A stretch of 34,927 nt of DNA from Lachnospiraceae bacterium. GTDB lineage: Bacteria; Bacillota; Clostridia; Lachnospirales; Lachnospiraceae. The notes beneath the pieces were generated by a model. That model was given only the letters and a program-made list of their open reading frames with translations. It searched no databases and had not been told where the DNA came from. The first letter of the stretch is position 1, and every line of letters starts with the position of its first letter. Location: positions 1-34,927 of the forward strand of contig JAUNGL010000018.1 of the NCBI GenBank assembly GCA_030524665.1, read 5' to 3'. Below are positions 1 through 7,805 of this stretch, in pieces. The translations under genes were made by a program, and so were the position numbers.

Positions 1-115
1 GCCTTCTGCGCCCCCTGCCGCTGCCCTCCGATGCCTTTTGTGAACCTACAGAGCACCCAAATGCGGATTCCCGGCGTCCGTTCGTCGTAAACTAAACACG
101 AATAGGATTTAACTG
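1..115 (-). repeat. Partial copy of dispersed inverted-repeat element (family A), cut by window edge
   Basis: Read on the minus strand, positions 115 to 88 give an end sequence close to CAGTTAATCCTATTCGTG followed by TTTAGTTTA. The same end appears at 34649 on the plus strand and, more diverged, at both ends of the element at 11958-12267. Just inside the end, minus-strand GAACGGACGCC (about 84-74) matches AAACGGACGCC inside the left end of the 11958 copy. No coding frame with a ribosome site is visible here. The rest of the copy lies outside the window, so its full length is unknown. The similarity is seen directly; calling it a MITE-like or palindromic element is inference. Confidence 0.5.
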
Positions 116-148
116 TAACCGTTATTGTGAAATTCATCACAAAAAAGA

Positions 149-177
149 TTGCCATTTTCCTGCAATTGTGCTATGCT
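149..177 (+). promoter_or_regulatory. Promoter of the cobalamin-riboswitch/cbiK transcript
   Basis: A -35 box TTGCCA (149-154) and a -10 box TATGCT (172-177) are separated by exactly 17 bases. The -10 is preceded by TG at the extended -10 position. The predicted start near 184 lies just ahead of the riboswitch, which is the expected layout. Confidence 0.6.
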
Positions 178-202
178 AGGGAAAGATTGAAAACAGGATA
201 AA

Positions 203-383
203 GCAACAGGTGTCGGACTCCGTTCAGGAGTCTGGTGAAAAGGGAAACAGGTGAGAATCCTGTGCGAACTCGTCACTGTATTCAGGAGCATGAAGCACTG
301 CTTATGCAGACAGCGCCACTGGGAAACCGGGAAGGCGGCCGATTGCGCAGAACTGTAAGTCAGGAGACCTGCCCGTTGCCGGT
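203..383 (+). ncRNA. Cobalamin (B12) riboswitch
   Basis: The segment has the conserved blocks of the cobalamin aptamer in order: AGGTGTCGGACTCC near 208, GGTGAAAAGGGAA near 234, GGTGAGAATCCTG near 250, the CGTCACTGT block near 271, GCCACTGGG near 315, and the B12 box AAGTCAGGAGACCTGCC at 357-373. The aptamer binds adenosyl- or other cobalamins and normally lowers expression of B12 synthesis or uptake genes. A terminator hairpin follows at 471-504 and the next gene is a CbiK-type cobaltochelatase, so transcription attenuation by B12 is the natural reading. Identification is by sequence motif; ligand type is not determined. Confidence 0.95.
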
Positions 384-470
384 ACAGGGGATTTGATCCC
401 AAACCACGAGTAATTGGTTGTACTCACAAAGAAGAATTCCGGTCAGACATTATCCGCCGGATTTTGATGG

Positions 471-504
471 AAGCCTTTTACCTGATATGGGAAAGGGCTT
501 TTTT
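471..504 (+). terminator. Intrinsic terminator of the cobalamin riboswitch
   Basis: AAGCCTTTT (471-479) pairs along its whole length with AAAGGGCTT (492-500), with one G-U pair, and six T residues close the structure (499-504). It lies about 100 bases after the aptamer and about 140 before the cbiK start. It is therefore the likely expression platform, formed when cobalamin is bound. Confidence 0.8.
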
Positions 505-647
505 CATATGATTTTCCCAATCTGTACAAACAATCCTCCAATTATGTACAAACATGTTACAGTTCACAGTAACACAAAAGTTACCCTGCTTCCAATCTGA
601 AATCAGGCGGATAAAATAAGTATTCCGCAAAACAGGAGGAAATGAAA

Positions 648-1670
648 ATGAAAAGAAAAGTACTGAACACACTGCTTGCTGGAACCATTATGTCAGCTAT
701 GGTTGCTATGGGCTGCATGAATGTGATGGCGGAGGAGACCGAAGCTGTGACAGAGGCTGAAGCCACCACAGAGGCTGGCGAAGAAGCATCTTCTGAAGCA
801 GGCGAGGAAGCTGAGGACGAAGAAAACTATGACACTGGAGATGCTTCCAAAGACAATCCGAGAAATCAGGATGAGATCGGTGAGTCTGAACTGCTGGTAG
901 TCAGCTTTGGTACCAGCTACAATGACAGCCGTGTCGCTACGATCGGTGCAATTGAGAATGCAATGGAAGAAGCTTTTCCGGATTACAGTGTAAGACGTGG
1001 TTTCACCAGCAACATCATTATCGATCATGTAAAGGATCGTGACGGAGAAGTCATTGATGATGTCGCAGAAGCTCTGGACCGCGCAGTTGCGAATGGTGTT
1101 AAGACTCTGGTTGTTCAGCAGACACATCTGATGAATGGTCTGGAATACAATGATCTGTCTGAAGAGCTTGCTACCTATGCAGATGCGTTTGACAAGATCG
1201 TACTCGGTGAGCCGCTTCTGACTACAGATGATGATTTCAATGCAGTGATCACTGCTATCACAGACGCTACTGCAGAATACAATGACGGCGAGACCGCCAT
1301 CTGCTTCATGGGACATGGTACAGAGGCTGAATCCAATCAGGTATATTCCAAGATGCAGGAAATGCTGACTGCAGCAGGCTTCGAAGATTACTATGTAGGT
1401 ACGGTAGAAGCTACTCCGTCGCTGGACGATGTACTGGCAGCTGTTGGCGAGAAGGAATACAAGAAGGTTGTTCTTGAGCCGCTGATGGTAGTTGCAGGCG
1501 ACCATGCAAACAACGATATGGCAGGCGATGAGGAAGATACCTGGAAGACCGCATTTGAAAATGCAGGTTATGAAGTTACATGCGTGCTGAGAGGTCTCGG
1601 AGAAATCGAAGCAATCCAGGATCTGTACGTAGCACACGCACAGGCAGCAGTTGACAGTCTGGCAGAATAA
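648..1670 (+). CDS. cbiK: Exported CbiK-family sirohydrochlorin cobaltochelatase
   Basis: The 340-residue protein matches the CbiK anaerobic cobaltochelatase family, which inserts Co2+ into sirohydrochlorin in the early-cobalt B12 pathway. The three expected metal/active-site histidines are visible: QQTH (H160), MGHGTE (H223) and AGDHANND (H286). Unlike the usual cytoplasmic enzyme it begins with a signal peptide (basic MKRK, hydrophobic 5-22). There is a possible lipobox-like AMGC at C23, or else cleavage after VMA. A very acidic Glu/Ala linker follows (about 29-80). The ATG at 648 is preferred over one at 642 because AGGAGG (634-639) sits 8 bases from it but only 2 from the other. The gene is monocistronic, behind a cobalamin riboswitch, with a terminator downstream; no other cbi gene is in the window. 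Family call is firm. Cobalt as the true metal, and an extracytoplasmic role in tetrapyrrole or metal scavenging, are inference. Confidence 0.88.
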   Translation: MKRKVLNTLLAGTIMSAMVAMGCMNVMAEETEAVTEAEATTEAGEEASSEAGEEAEDEENYDTGDASKDNPRNQDEIGESELLVVSFGTSYNDSRVATIGAIENAMEEAFPDYSVRRGFTSNIIIDHVKDRDGEVIDDVAEALDRAVANGVKTLVVQQTHLMNGLEYNDLSEELATYADAFDKIVLGEPLLTTDDDFNAVITAITDATAEYNDGETAICFMGHGTEAESNQVYSKMQEMLTAAGFEDYYVGTVEATPSLDDVLAAVGEKEYKKVVLEPLMVVAGDHANNDMAGDEEDTWKTAFENAGYEVTCVLRGLGEIEAIQDLYVAHAQAAVDSLAE

Positions 1671-1705
1671 TCCAGCACTGTAATTTCCGTCAATTATTTA
1701 CCGAA

Positions 1706-1750
1706 TAAAAACAGCCTTTTGTACTTTAAGTACGGAAGGCTGTTTCTTTG
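1706..1750. terminator. Bidirectional intrinsic terminator between cbiK and metY
   Basis: ACAGCCTT (1711-1718) pairs with AAGGCTGT (1736-1743), extended inward by GTACTT/AAGTAC. A T-rich run follows on the plus strand (TTTCTTTGTTTC), and TTTTTATT follows on the minus strand. It sits between the convergent ends of the chelatase gene and metY and can serve both. Confidence 0.85.
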
Positions 1751-1795
1751 TTTCTTGAATATTCAACAGAATCGCGGGAATTAAAACCGCTGAAA

Positions 1796-3079
1796 TCAAA
1801 TCGCTGCCAGCGCCTGTGCCAGATCTGCGATCAGATCCTCTTTATCCTCAAGTCCGCAGGAGATACGCACCAGTCCTGCCGGAACTCCTGCTGCCGCGAG
1901 CTGCTCATCATTCATCTGGCGGTGTGTGGAGGTCGCCGGATTCAGACAGCAGGTACGCGCATCCGCTACATGCGTCTCGATCGCGGCCAGCTTCAGATGC
2001 TTCATAAAGGTCTCCGCTGCCGCACGTCCGCCCTTCAGTTCGAACGATACGACACCGCAGCCGCCGTTCGGTAGGTATTTCTGCGCGGTCTCATAGTACT
2101 TGTCCGTCGGAAGTCCCGGATAATTGACATACGCCACCTGCGGCTGCTTCTGCAGGAATTCTGCTACGGCCTGTCCGTTCTCCACATGGCGCGGCATACG
2201 CACATGCAGTGATTCCAGACCGAGATTCAGCAGGAACGCGCTCTGCGGGGACTGTATACAGCCAAGGTCACGCATGAGCTGTGAGGTACACTTCGTGATA
2301 AATGCACCCTCCTTGCCAAACTTCTCTGCATATGTAATCCCATGGTATGATTCATCCGGAGTACAGAGTCCAGGGAACTTGTCCGCATGGGCCATCCAGT
2401 CAAATTTACCGCTGTCCACGATTGCACCGCCGACAGCCGCTCCATGTCCGTCCATATATTTCGTTGTCGAATGCGTCACGATATCCGCTCCCCATTCGAT
2501 CGGACGGCAGTTCACAGGGGTCGGGAAGGTATTATCCACGACGAGCGGAATTCCGTGTGCGTGAGCCGCCTTTGCAAACTTCTCAATATCCAGTACTGTC
2601 AGAGCAGGGTTTGCAATCGTCTCTCCAAACACCACTCTCGTATTCTCCTGAAATGCTGCGTCCAATTCCTCTTCGGAACAGTCAGGAGACACAAAGGTAA
2701 CATCGATTCCCATCTTCGCCATCGTCACGGAGATCAGATTAAAGGTACCGCCGTAAATGGAGGAGGAAGCAACGATATGGCTGCCGCTCTCGCAGATGTT
2801 GAACAGTGCAAAGAAATTCGCGGCCTGCCCTGACGAGGTCAGCATCGCAGCCGTTCCACCCTCCAGCTCCGCGATCTTCGCTGCCACATAGTCATTCGTC
2901 GGATTCTGCAGGCGGGAATAGAAATACCCGGACGCCTCCAGGTCAAACAGCTTTCCCATATCCTCACTCGTTGCATATTTGAATGTCGTAGACTGGATGA
3001 TCGGAATCTGTCTCGGTTCTCCATTCCCCGGCGTATAGCCTGACTGCACGCATTTCGTATTGATCTTGTAATTGCTCAT
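1796..3079 (-). CDS. metY: O-acetylhomoserine sulfhydrylase (aminocarboxypropyltransferase)
   Basis: This 427-residue PLP enzyme belongs to the Cys/Met metabolism family. It would make homocysteine from O-acetylhomoserine and sulfide in the cytoplasm. Diagnostic parts are the N-terminal TxCVQSGYTPxNGEPRQIPIIQSTTF segment, YSRLQNPT (about 54-61) for cofactor phosphate contacts, the SSGQAA loop (82-87), VVDNTFPTP (180-188), and the PLP-binding lysine in THSTTKYMDGHG (K207). Length is typical for MetY (about 425-430) rather than for the shorter cystathionine gamma-synthases (about 380). A GGAAGG ribosome site precedes the ATG. It is a single-gene unit with its own promoter and a terminator downstream. 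No SAM riboswitch or T-box fits in the short leader. The gene symbol reflects family identity, not a test of substrate. Confidence 0.93.
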   Translation of the reverse strand: MSNYKINTKCVQSGYTPGNGEPRQIPIIQSTTFKYATSEDMGKLFDLEASGYFYSRLQNPTNDYVAAKIAELEGGTAAMLTSSGQAANFFALFNICESGSHIVASSSIYGGTFNLISVTMAKMGIDVTFVSPDCSEEELDAAFQENTRVVFGETIANPALTVLDIEKFAKAAHAHGIPLVVDNTFPTPVNCRPIEWGADIVTHSTTKYMDGHGAAVGGAIVDSGKFDWMAHADKFPGLCTPDESYHGITYAEKFGKEGAFITKCTSQLMRDLGCIQSPQSAFLLNLGLESLHVRMPRHVENGQAVAEFLQKQPQVAYVNYPGLPTDKYYETAQKYLPNGGCGVVSFELKGGRAAAETFMKHLKLAAIETHVADARTCCLNPATSTHRQMNDEQLAAAGVPAGLVRISCGLEDKEDLIADLAQALAAI

Positions 3080-3120
3080 CTGAATTTATCCTTCCTTTCA
3101 TGTTCATGATTCTGTATACG

Positions 3121-3129
3121 AGTATATCA
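3121..3129 (-). promoter_or_regulatory. Extended -10 promoter of metY
   Basis: On the minus strand TGATATACT forms an extended -10 (TGn plus TATACT, 3126-3121), about 42 bases before the metY start. No good -35 box is present, as is common for extended -10 promoters. Confidence 0.45.
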
Positions 3130-3184
3130 TGTCCGAATTATTTTTTCTACCTGGAATCGAAATACGTTTTTCTTTTATGGTCAT

Positions 3185-3218
3185 AAAAAAACCGTCTGAA
3201 ATGAATCAGGCGGTTTTT
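3185..3218 (-). terminator. Intrinsic terminator after the MATE gene
   Basis: On the minus strand AAAAACCGCCTGA and TCAGACGGTTTTT pair with one G-U, followed by a run of T. It lies 36 bases past the stop of the MATE gene at 3254 and separates that gene from the metY promoter. Confidence 0.85.
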
Positions 3219-3253
3219 CACCTCTGTCAATTTTATAATGATTTCCCGATAAC

Positions 3254-4645
3254 TTATCCCTTCAATGTCCGATACGTATACCGTATCACAACTGCGGACA
3301 TGATAAACGTCAGCACATCTGACACCGGCATGGAATACAGCACACCATCCAGCCCAAAGAAAACCGGCAGCAGAATGGCAAATCCCACGCCAAAGACTAC
3401 CTCACGCACCATAGAAAGCACAGTGGAAGCCAGTGCTTTTCCGAGAGACTGGAGATAGATAAAAGTTCCCTTGTTGACCGTTGCCAGAATCATCATGCAC
3501 AGATAAATCCGGAAGCTCTTCACTGCAAACTCTGTATAGTAGGTGCTTTCGTTTGCAGCTCCAAAGACCGCAATCAGCTGCTGCGGGAAGAATTCAACAA
3601 TAATCAGTGCGACAGCTCCGACAATGGCCTCTGCAATAAGAAGATGTGTAAACAGGCTCTTTGCCCTGTCGTTACGGCCTGCCCCAATGTTATATCCGAC
3701 AATCGGGATACAGCCTGCCGCCATCCCGACTGCGATCGAGATGACAATCTGGAAAAATTTCATGACGATTCCCACAACTGCCATCGGAATCTGCGCATAC
3801 TGCTCCTGTCCGAAAACTGCATCCAACGCGCCGTATTTCCGGATCATATTGTTGATCGCTGCCATAGCTGCTACGAGTGAAATCTGTGAGAGGAAGCTGC
3901 AGATACCGAGCGGCAGGAATTTCTTCATTAATCTGCCCTGCAGGCGGAAGCTGCTTTTCTCCAGCCTGACAGCTTTCATATGACAGAGATACCAGATCGA
4001 AAGTACCGCCGTCAATACCTGTCCCAATACTGTCGCAACAGCTGCCCCCATCATTCCCCATCCGAAAATGAAGATGAAAATCGGATCAAGGATAATATTT
4101 ACGATTGCCCCAAGTACTGTAGCGATCATCGCAAACTTCGGACTTCCGTCTGAACGGATGATGGGATTCATTGCCTGACCGAACATATAGAACGGAATTC
4201 CCATCGTAATATAAATGAAATATTCTTTGGAATGGCGGAAAGTTTCTTCGTTTACCCTGCCGCCGAACATCGTCAGAATCTGATCCTGAAATACAGCATA
4301 AATCACAGTCAATATCAGGCTGACAGCAATACAAAGCACGACTGCATTTCCGACACTCCGGTGCGCATTCTCTTTTTCATTGGCACCCAGGCAGATACTG
4401 ACAAACGCACAGCAGCCATCACCGATCATCACGGCAAGCGCAAGCGCCACTACAGTCAAAGGAAATACAACTGTATTTGCAGCGTTTCCATAAGAGCCAA
4501 GATATGTGGCATTCGCAATAAAAATCTGGTCGACAATGTTATAGAGTGCAGCTACCAGCAGCGAAATCACGCAGGGCACCGCATACTTAGCCATCAGCTT
4601 CCCGATTGACTCTTTTTCCAGAAATGTGTTTGATTTTTGTTCCAT
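3254..4645 (-). CDS. MATE-family multidrug/Na+ antiporter (MepA-like)
   Basis: The 463-residue membrane protein has the twelve hydrophobic segments and two-fold layout of MATE exporters, which expel cationic drugs or metabolites using Na+ or H+ gradients. The N-terminal KYAVPCVISLLVAALYNIVDQIFI and the NPIIRSDGSPKFAM segment resemble the MepA branch. The start at 4645 is chosen because GAGGAGG lies 8 bases upstream; 17 further in-frame residues are possible but lack a ribosome site. The gene has a promoter at 4852-4880 and a leader of about 200 bases with two terminator-like hairpins (4737-4844). This suggests control by transcription attenuation. Substrate cannot be told from sequence. It is one of six MATE genes in the window. 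Confidence 0.9.
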   Translation of the reverse strand: MEQKSNTFLEKESIGKLMAKYAVPCVISLLVAALYNIVDQIFIANATYLGSYGNAANTVVFPLTVVALALAVMIGDGCCAFVSICLGANEKENAHRSVGNAVVLCIAVSLILTVIYAVFQDQILTMFGGRVNEETFRHSKEYFIYITMGIPFYMFGQAMNPIIRSDGSPKFAMIATVLGAIVNIILDPIFIFIFGWGMMGAAVATVLGQVLTAVLSIWYLCHMKAVRLEKSSFRLQGRLMKKFLPLGICSFLSQISLVAAMAAINNMIRKYGALDAVFGQEQYAQIPMAVVGIVMKFFQIVISIAVGMAAGCIPIVGYNIGAGRNDRAKSLFTHLLIAEAIVGAVALIIVEFFPQQLIAVFGAANESTYYTEFAVKSFRIYLCMMILATVNKGTFIYLQSLGKALASTVLSMVREVVFGVGFAILLPVFFGLDGVLYSMPVSDVLTFIMSAVVIRYTYRTLKG

Positions 4646-4728
4646 ATTACAAACCTCCTCAAAAATATTACCTTCTGCCATAGGAGCTGCCTGCATGGCG
4701 TACGGCTACATCATAACGTATCTGCCGC

Positions 4729-4845
4729 AAAAAAATAAGCGTATCCTCCAAAAGCTGGATTTACGCCTTCGCTACACGCTTTACTTCTCCTGTGACACAA
4801 AAAACGAGTGGACACAACTGGATTTACGCAGTTACGCCACTCGTC
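4729..4845 (-). ncRNA. Candidate structured leader with two tandem terminator-like hairpins upstream of the MATE gene
   Basis: Reading the minus strand, hairpin 1 (4844-4804) has an 8-bp outer stem (ACGAGTGG/CCACTCGT), an internal loop, an inner AACTG/CAGTT stem and the apical loop CGTAAATC, followed directly by six T. Hairpin 2 (4781-4737) has an AAGCGT/ACGCTT stem, the same CGTAAATCCAG string inside, and then seven T (4735-4729). The predicted transcription start (about 4845) coincides with the first base of hairpin 1. The same inner stem and loop occur at the start of another predicted transcript at 13427. A regulated attenuator is the likely role; no known riboswitch class was recognised. 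Confidence 0.5.
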
Positions 4846-4851
4846 TTTTTT

Positions 4852-4880
4852 ATTATATAATACTTCACCACAAAATGCAA
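4852..4880 (-). promoter_or_regulatory. Promoter of the MATE gene leader
   Basis: On the minus strand TTGCAT (4880-4875) and TATAAT (4857-4852) are 17 bases apart. This near-consensus promoter would start transcription near 4845, at the first base of the leader hairpin. Confidence 0.7.
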
Positions 4881-4953
4881 AAGTAATTTTCAACAATTTT
4901 TATCATAACATTCAGTCTGGTTACTGTTCACACGAAAACAGCAATCCGCAATT

Positions 4954-7563
4954 CTACTTCATAATATCATGGTATGGCTTCGCTCCCGCATACGCTGAAC
5001 TCTGCATCAGGATATTCAGAATACGCTTTGCACACGCCTGCAAATCTCCCAGAGTGATTGTATTGCCGACGGAAGCTATGATATCATCGATATCTGCCTG
5101 GCTTCCCGGCATGGTCAGGTCATTTCCTGCCATAATACAGCCGGACGCAGTCGAACAGCCGTATTTGAAGGTAACTCCCGGATTCATCTCGATTCCACCT
5201 GTCGTTCCCCAGTCGGTCATAATCAGCCCTTCAAATCCCCATTCATCTCTGGCAATCGCCGTCAGCAGGTCATAATTGTTCGCTGTGTGAATTCCATTCA
5301 GCAGATTGTAGGAAGTCATGATGGACATCGGCTGCGAGGTTTTCACTGCGATCTCAAAGCCCTTCAGATAAATCTCTCTGGCGGTACGTTCCGCCACATG
5401 GGCATTCGTGTGCATACGGTTATCTTCCTGATTGTTGAATGCAAAATGCTTGATCGTGGTTCCGATACCACGGTGCTTCTGCACTCCGTTCGTATCGGCT
5501 GCTGCACAGAGACCGGATACCAGCGGATCTTCTGAATAATACTCAAAGTTTCTACCGCACAATGGATTCCTGTGGATATTCATACCTGGAGCCAGCCACA
5601 GAGTCACTCCAAGCTCCTCCATTTCCTCTCCCACGATATCTCCTGCTTCCTCGATCACATGGACATCCCAGGTCTGAGCAAGAAGCGTCGCAATCGGAAT
5701 TGCCGTACAATACTGGTAGTATGTCACCGCATCCTCCGGAATTGCCGGTTTCGCTGCATCCGGCATGATATATTCCATTCCCGGAAGAGCTCCCACATCT
5801 TCCAGAAGGTTACCGTCTTTGTCTGCTTTGAAGGTCTTCGACAGACGCAGTCCTGCAGGCCCGTCCGCAAGCACCATATTCCGAATATTCCTGCTCTCGA
5901 TCATATCAGAAGTCGTATCACCCGCTGCTCCCGGACAAAGCGCAGATGCCGAGCCAATGACAACCGTGCCTCCAAAACCGCCTCTTGCAGTTCCCACGCA
6001 CAGATTTGCCATCTCTTCTACCGTAAGCTGGCTGACCAGCTCATCCAGAGCTGCCTTTCCTTCCAGTACGTCGTTCATCGTGACAGCTTCCTGCTTACCG
6101 GATCCCTGTATCACTTCGTTTTTCTCCCGGTATACTGCTGTCTTACATAACAGAGCTTCTGCAAGGAGATTCAGCTTCACACAGCTTTCCTGCTCCTCTT
6201 TTTCCTGTGGATAAGAATACGGAACTGCATCCGCTGCTGACAGCAGTGTCAGCCCGCAATCCGGTGCCAGACGATTGGACAGCTTCTCCGTCACTGTCTT
6301 CTGATCCAGTATCAAAGCTGCAGCGACATGCGTATTTCTTGAGCTGTTTCCGACTCTGACATAATAGCTGCCCGGCTCAAGCACCCAGGATGCAGTCGCC
6401 TCCTCATAGGATGCCATACTCTCAACCGGATATGTAATCGTCACTGTCTGCTGTTCTCCCGGCTTCAGCTCTCCGGTCTTTGCATAGCCTGCCAGCTCCT
6501 GATACGGTTTCTCAAGGCTTCCTTTCGGCGCGGAATAATAGACCTGTACGACTTCTTTTCCGGAATATGTGCTTCCCGTATTGGTCACCACAGCCTGAAT
6601 CTCTACCTCGTTTCCCTTCAGCGAAACAGAGGAGGTCTCAATCGAAAAATCGGTATAAGACTTTCCATAGCCAAACGGGTACGCCGGAGCTACACCGAAC
6701 GTATCGAAATAACGATAACCGACATAGATACCTTCCTCATAAAATTCGTCATCCACATCTCCGTTTCTCCGTCCGAAACTGTCTGCATTCGGATAGTCAG
6801 AGTAATCCTCTGCCCAGGTAGTCGCCAGATGGCCGCTCGGTGTCACAGCTCCCGTCAGGACATCCACAAGTGCATAACCGCCGATATTTCCCGCCTGACT
6901 CATCAACAGGACTGCATCCGCACCTGATTCTTCTCTCAGGAACTTTGTATCAATCACCCCGCCGACATTCAGCACAACAATCGTATGTGTATAGCTTCCG
7001 GTCACCTTTTTGATTGCAGTTTTCTCTTCCTCTGACAGCAGATAATCCCCTGCTTCTACTGCGCGGTCTTTCCCTTCTCCTGAATTTCGGGCCAAAACAT
7101 AGACTGCCGTATCCGTATCCGAATTCTGAATATCCTCGTCTGTCACCGGAACAATCGGAGGCTCCTGAAACGGATCGGTGAAAAGCTTCATGATCGCTGC
7201 TTCGCCTTCTGCAGCAACTGCCTTTTTGATCTCTTCATAATATGCTGCCCTTGCATCCTCCACCGCACGGTCAAACCGGTCCATCCAGCCCTTTGTGGCA
7301 ACCGTATAGCCGGCAGCTTCCAGACCCTGTTCCACATTCACAACTGTCCTGCTGTTTACATCTCCCGATCCGGTACCGCCCTTAACCGTATTTCTCGCTC
7401 CGTTTCCATAAAGAGCGATCCTCTTCGGACCTTCCGTCAGCGGCAATACCCCATTGTTCTCCAGAAGCACCATACCCTGCGCGGCAATCTTTCTGGCTCT
7501 CTCCATATTTCTGCTCTCACGCTCGCTGACAGATGAATCGGTAGTTGCAAATAATCTCGCCAT
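4954..7563 (-). CDS. Glycoside hydrolase family 3 beta-glucosidase with permuted domain order
   Basis: This 869-residue protein has all parts of a GH3 beta-glucosidase but in swapped order. The C-terminal-type alpha/beta domain comes first (about 28-260, starting with MVLLENNGVLPL). A fibronectin III-like domain follows (about 325-408, GKEVVQVYYSAP to PGSYYVRVG). The catalytic barrel comes last (about 505-860), with DGPAGLR, GRNFEYYSEDP (671-680), KHF (705-707) and the nucleophile in IMTDWG (D784). This reversed order is known for some rumen and gut Clostridia GH3 enzymes. There is no signal peptide, so it probably acts inside the cell on short beta-glucosides or plant aryl-glucosides. It has its own promoter (7777-7805) just downstream of the tannin operon. 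A role in deglycosylating polyphenols taken in by the same cell is inference. Confidence 0.92.
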   Translation of the reverse strand: MARLFATTDSSVSERESRNMERARKIAAQGMVLLENNGVLPLTEGPKRIALYGNGARNTVKGGTGSGDVNSRTVVNVEQGLEAAGYTVATKGWMDRFDRAVEDARAAYYEEIKKAVAAEGEAAIMKLFTDPFQEPPIVPVTDEDIQNSDTDTAVYVLARNSGEGKDRAVEAGDYLLSEEEKTAIKKVTGSYTHTIVVLNVGGVIDTKFLREESGADAVLLMSQAGNIGGYALVDVLTGAVTPSGHLATTWAEDYSDYPNADSFGRRNGDVDDEFYEEGIYVGYRYFDTFGVAPAYPFGYGKSYTDFSIETSSVSLKGNEVEIQAVVTNTGSTYSGKEVVQVYYSAPKGSLEKPYQELAGYAKTGELKPGEQQTVTITYPVESMASYEEATASWVLEPGSYYVRVGNSSRNTHVAAALILDQKTVTEKLSNRLAPDCGLTLLSAADAVPYSYPQEKEEQESCVKLNLLAEALLCKTAVYREKNEVIQGSGKQEAVTMNDVLEGKAALDELVSQLTVEEMANLCVGTARGGFGGTVVIGSASALCPGAAGDTTSDMIESRNIRNMVLADGPAGLRLSKTFKADKDGNLLEDVGALPGMEYIMPDAAKPAIPEDAVTYYQYCTAIPIATLLAQTWDVHVIEEAGDIVGEEMEELGVTLWLAPGMNIHRNPLCGRNFEYYSEDPLVSGLCAAADTNGVQKHRGIGTTIKHFAFNNQEDNRMHTNAHVAERTAREIYLKGFEIAVKTSQPMSIMTSYNLLNGIHTANNYDLLTAIARDEWGFEGLIMTDWGTTGGIEMNPGVTFKYGCSTASGCIMAGNDLTMPGSQADIDDIIASVGNTITLGDLQACAKRILNILMQSSAYAGAKPYHDIMK

Positions 7564-7637
7564 CTTTCAAATCCCTCCTGTATCCTTATTCATATTATTA
7601 CATCAACTCATTCTTATTCATTTTCCACATAATCATA

Positions 7638-7726
7638 GTAATAGTTCAGCCATACAGACCGCAGACCGCCTTCCTCGAAGGCTGGATGCTGCTTCGCATC
7701 ATCTGTCTGCATGGCAAAACTGTAAC
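7638..7726. repeat. Cruciform-like intergenic repeat (family B)
   Basis: The ends GTAATAGTTCAGCC (7638-7651) and GGCAAAACTGTAAC (7713-7726) form an imperfect outer stem of about 22 bp. It encloses two perfect hairpins: GCCTTC-CTC-GAAGGC (7668-7682) and GATGC-TGCTTC-GCATC (7685-7700). The end sequence recurs at 30791-30805. The inner 13-mer CTGTCTGCATGGC (7703-7715) recurs with one or two changes at 4687 and 15336. It lies in the leader of the GH3 gene, so it may also fold in that mRNA. Confidence 0.6.
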
Positions 7727-7776
7727 GAATCATATGAAAAGTAGTACTAAAAGAATCGTTATTTTGTACATTTTTT

Positions 7777-7805
7777 ATTATACTATAAATATTTTTTTAG
7801 TACAA
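7777..7805 (-). promoter_or_regulatory. Promoter of the GH3 gene, -35 inside the end of lpdD
   Basis: On the minus strand TTGTAC (7805-7800) and TATAAT (7782-7777) are 17 bases apart. The -35 box is formed by the last two sense codons of lpdD (Leu-Tyr). Nine-base inverted copies GTACTAAAA/TTTTAGTAC (7744-7752 and 7795-7803) flank the promoter, and a further GTAC lies at 7766. This would suit a repressor that bridges sites. Confidence 0.6.

Noticed and set aside
109-402. Possible 97-residue protein on the minus strand
   Set aside because: It overlaps the cobalamin riboswitch, which explains the sequence better.
693-1637. Long open frame (314 codons) on the minus strand opposite the chelatase gene
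   Set aside because: It is the antisense of a well-identified gene, has no ribosome site, and its product is Cys/Ile/Ser rich without family features.
3080-3184. SAM riboswitch or T-box upstream of metY
   Set aside because: The leader after the predicted -10 is only about 40 bases, too short for either, and no conserved motif is seen.
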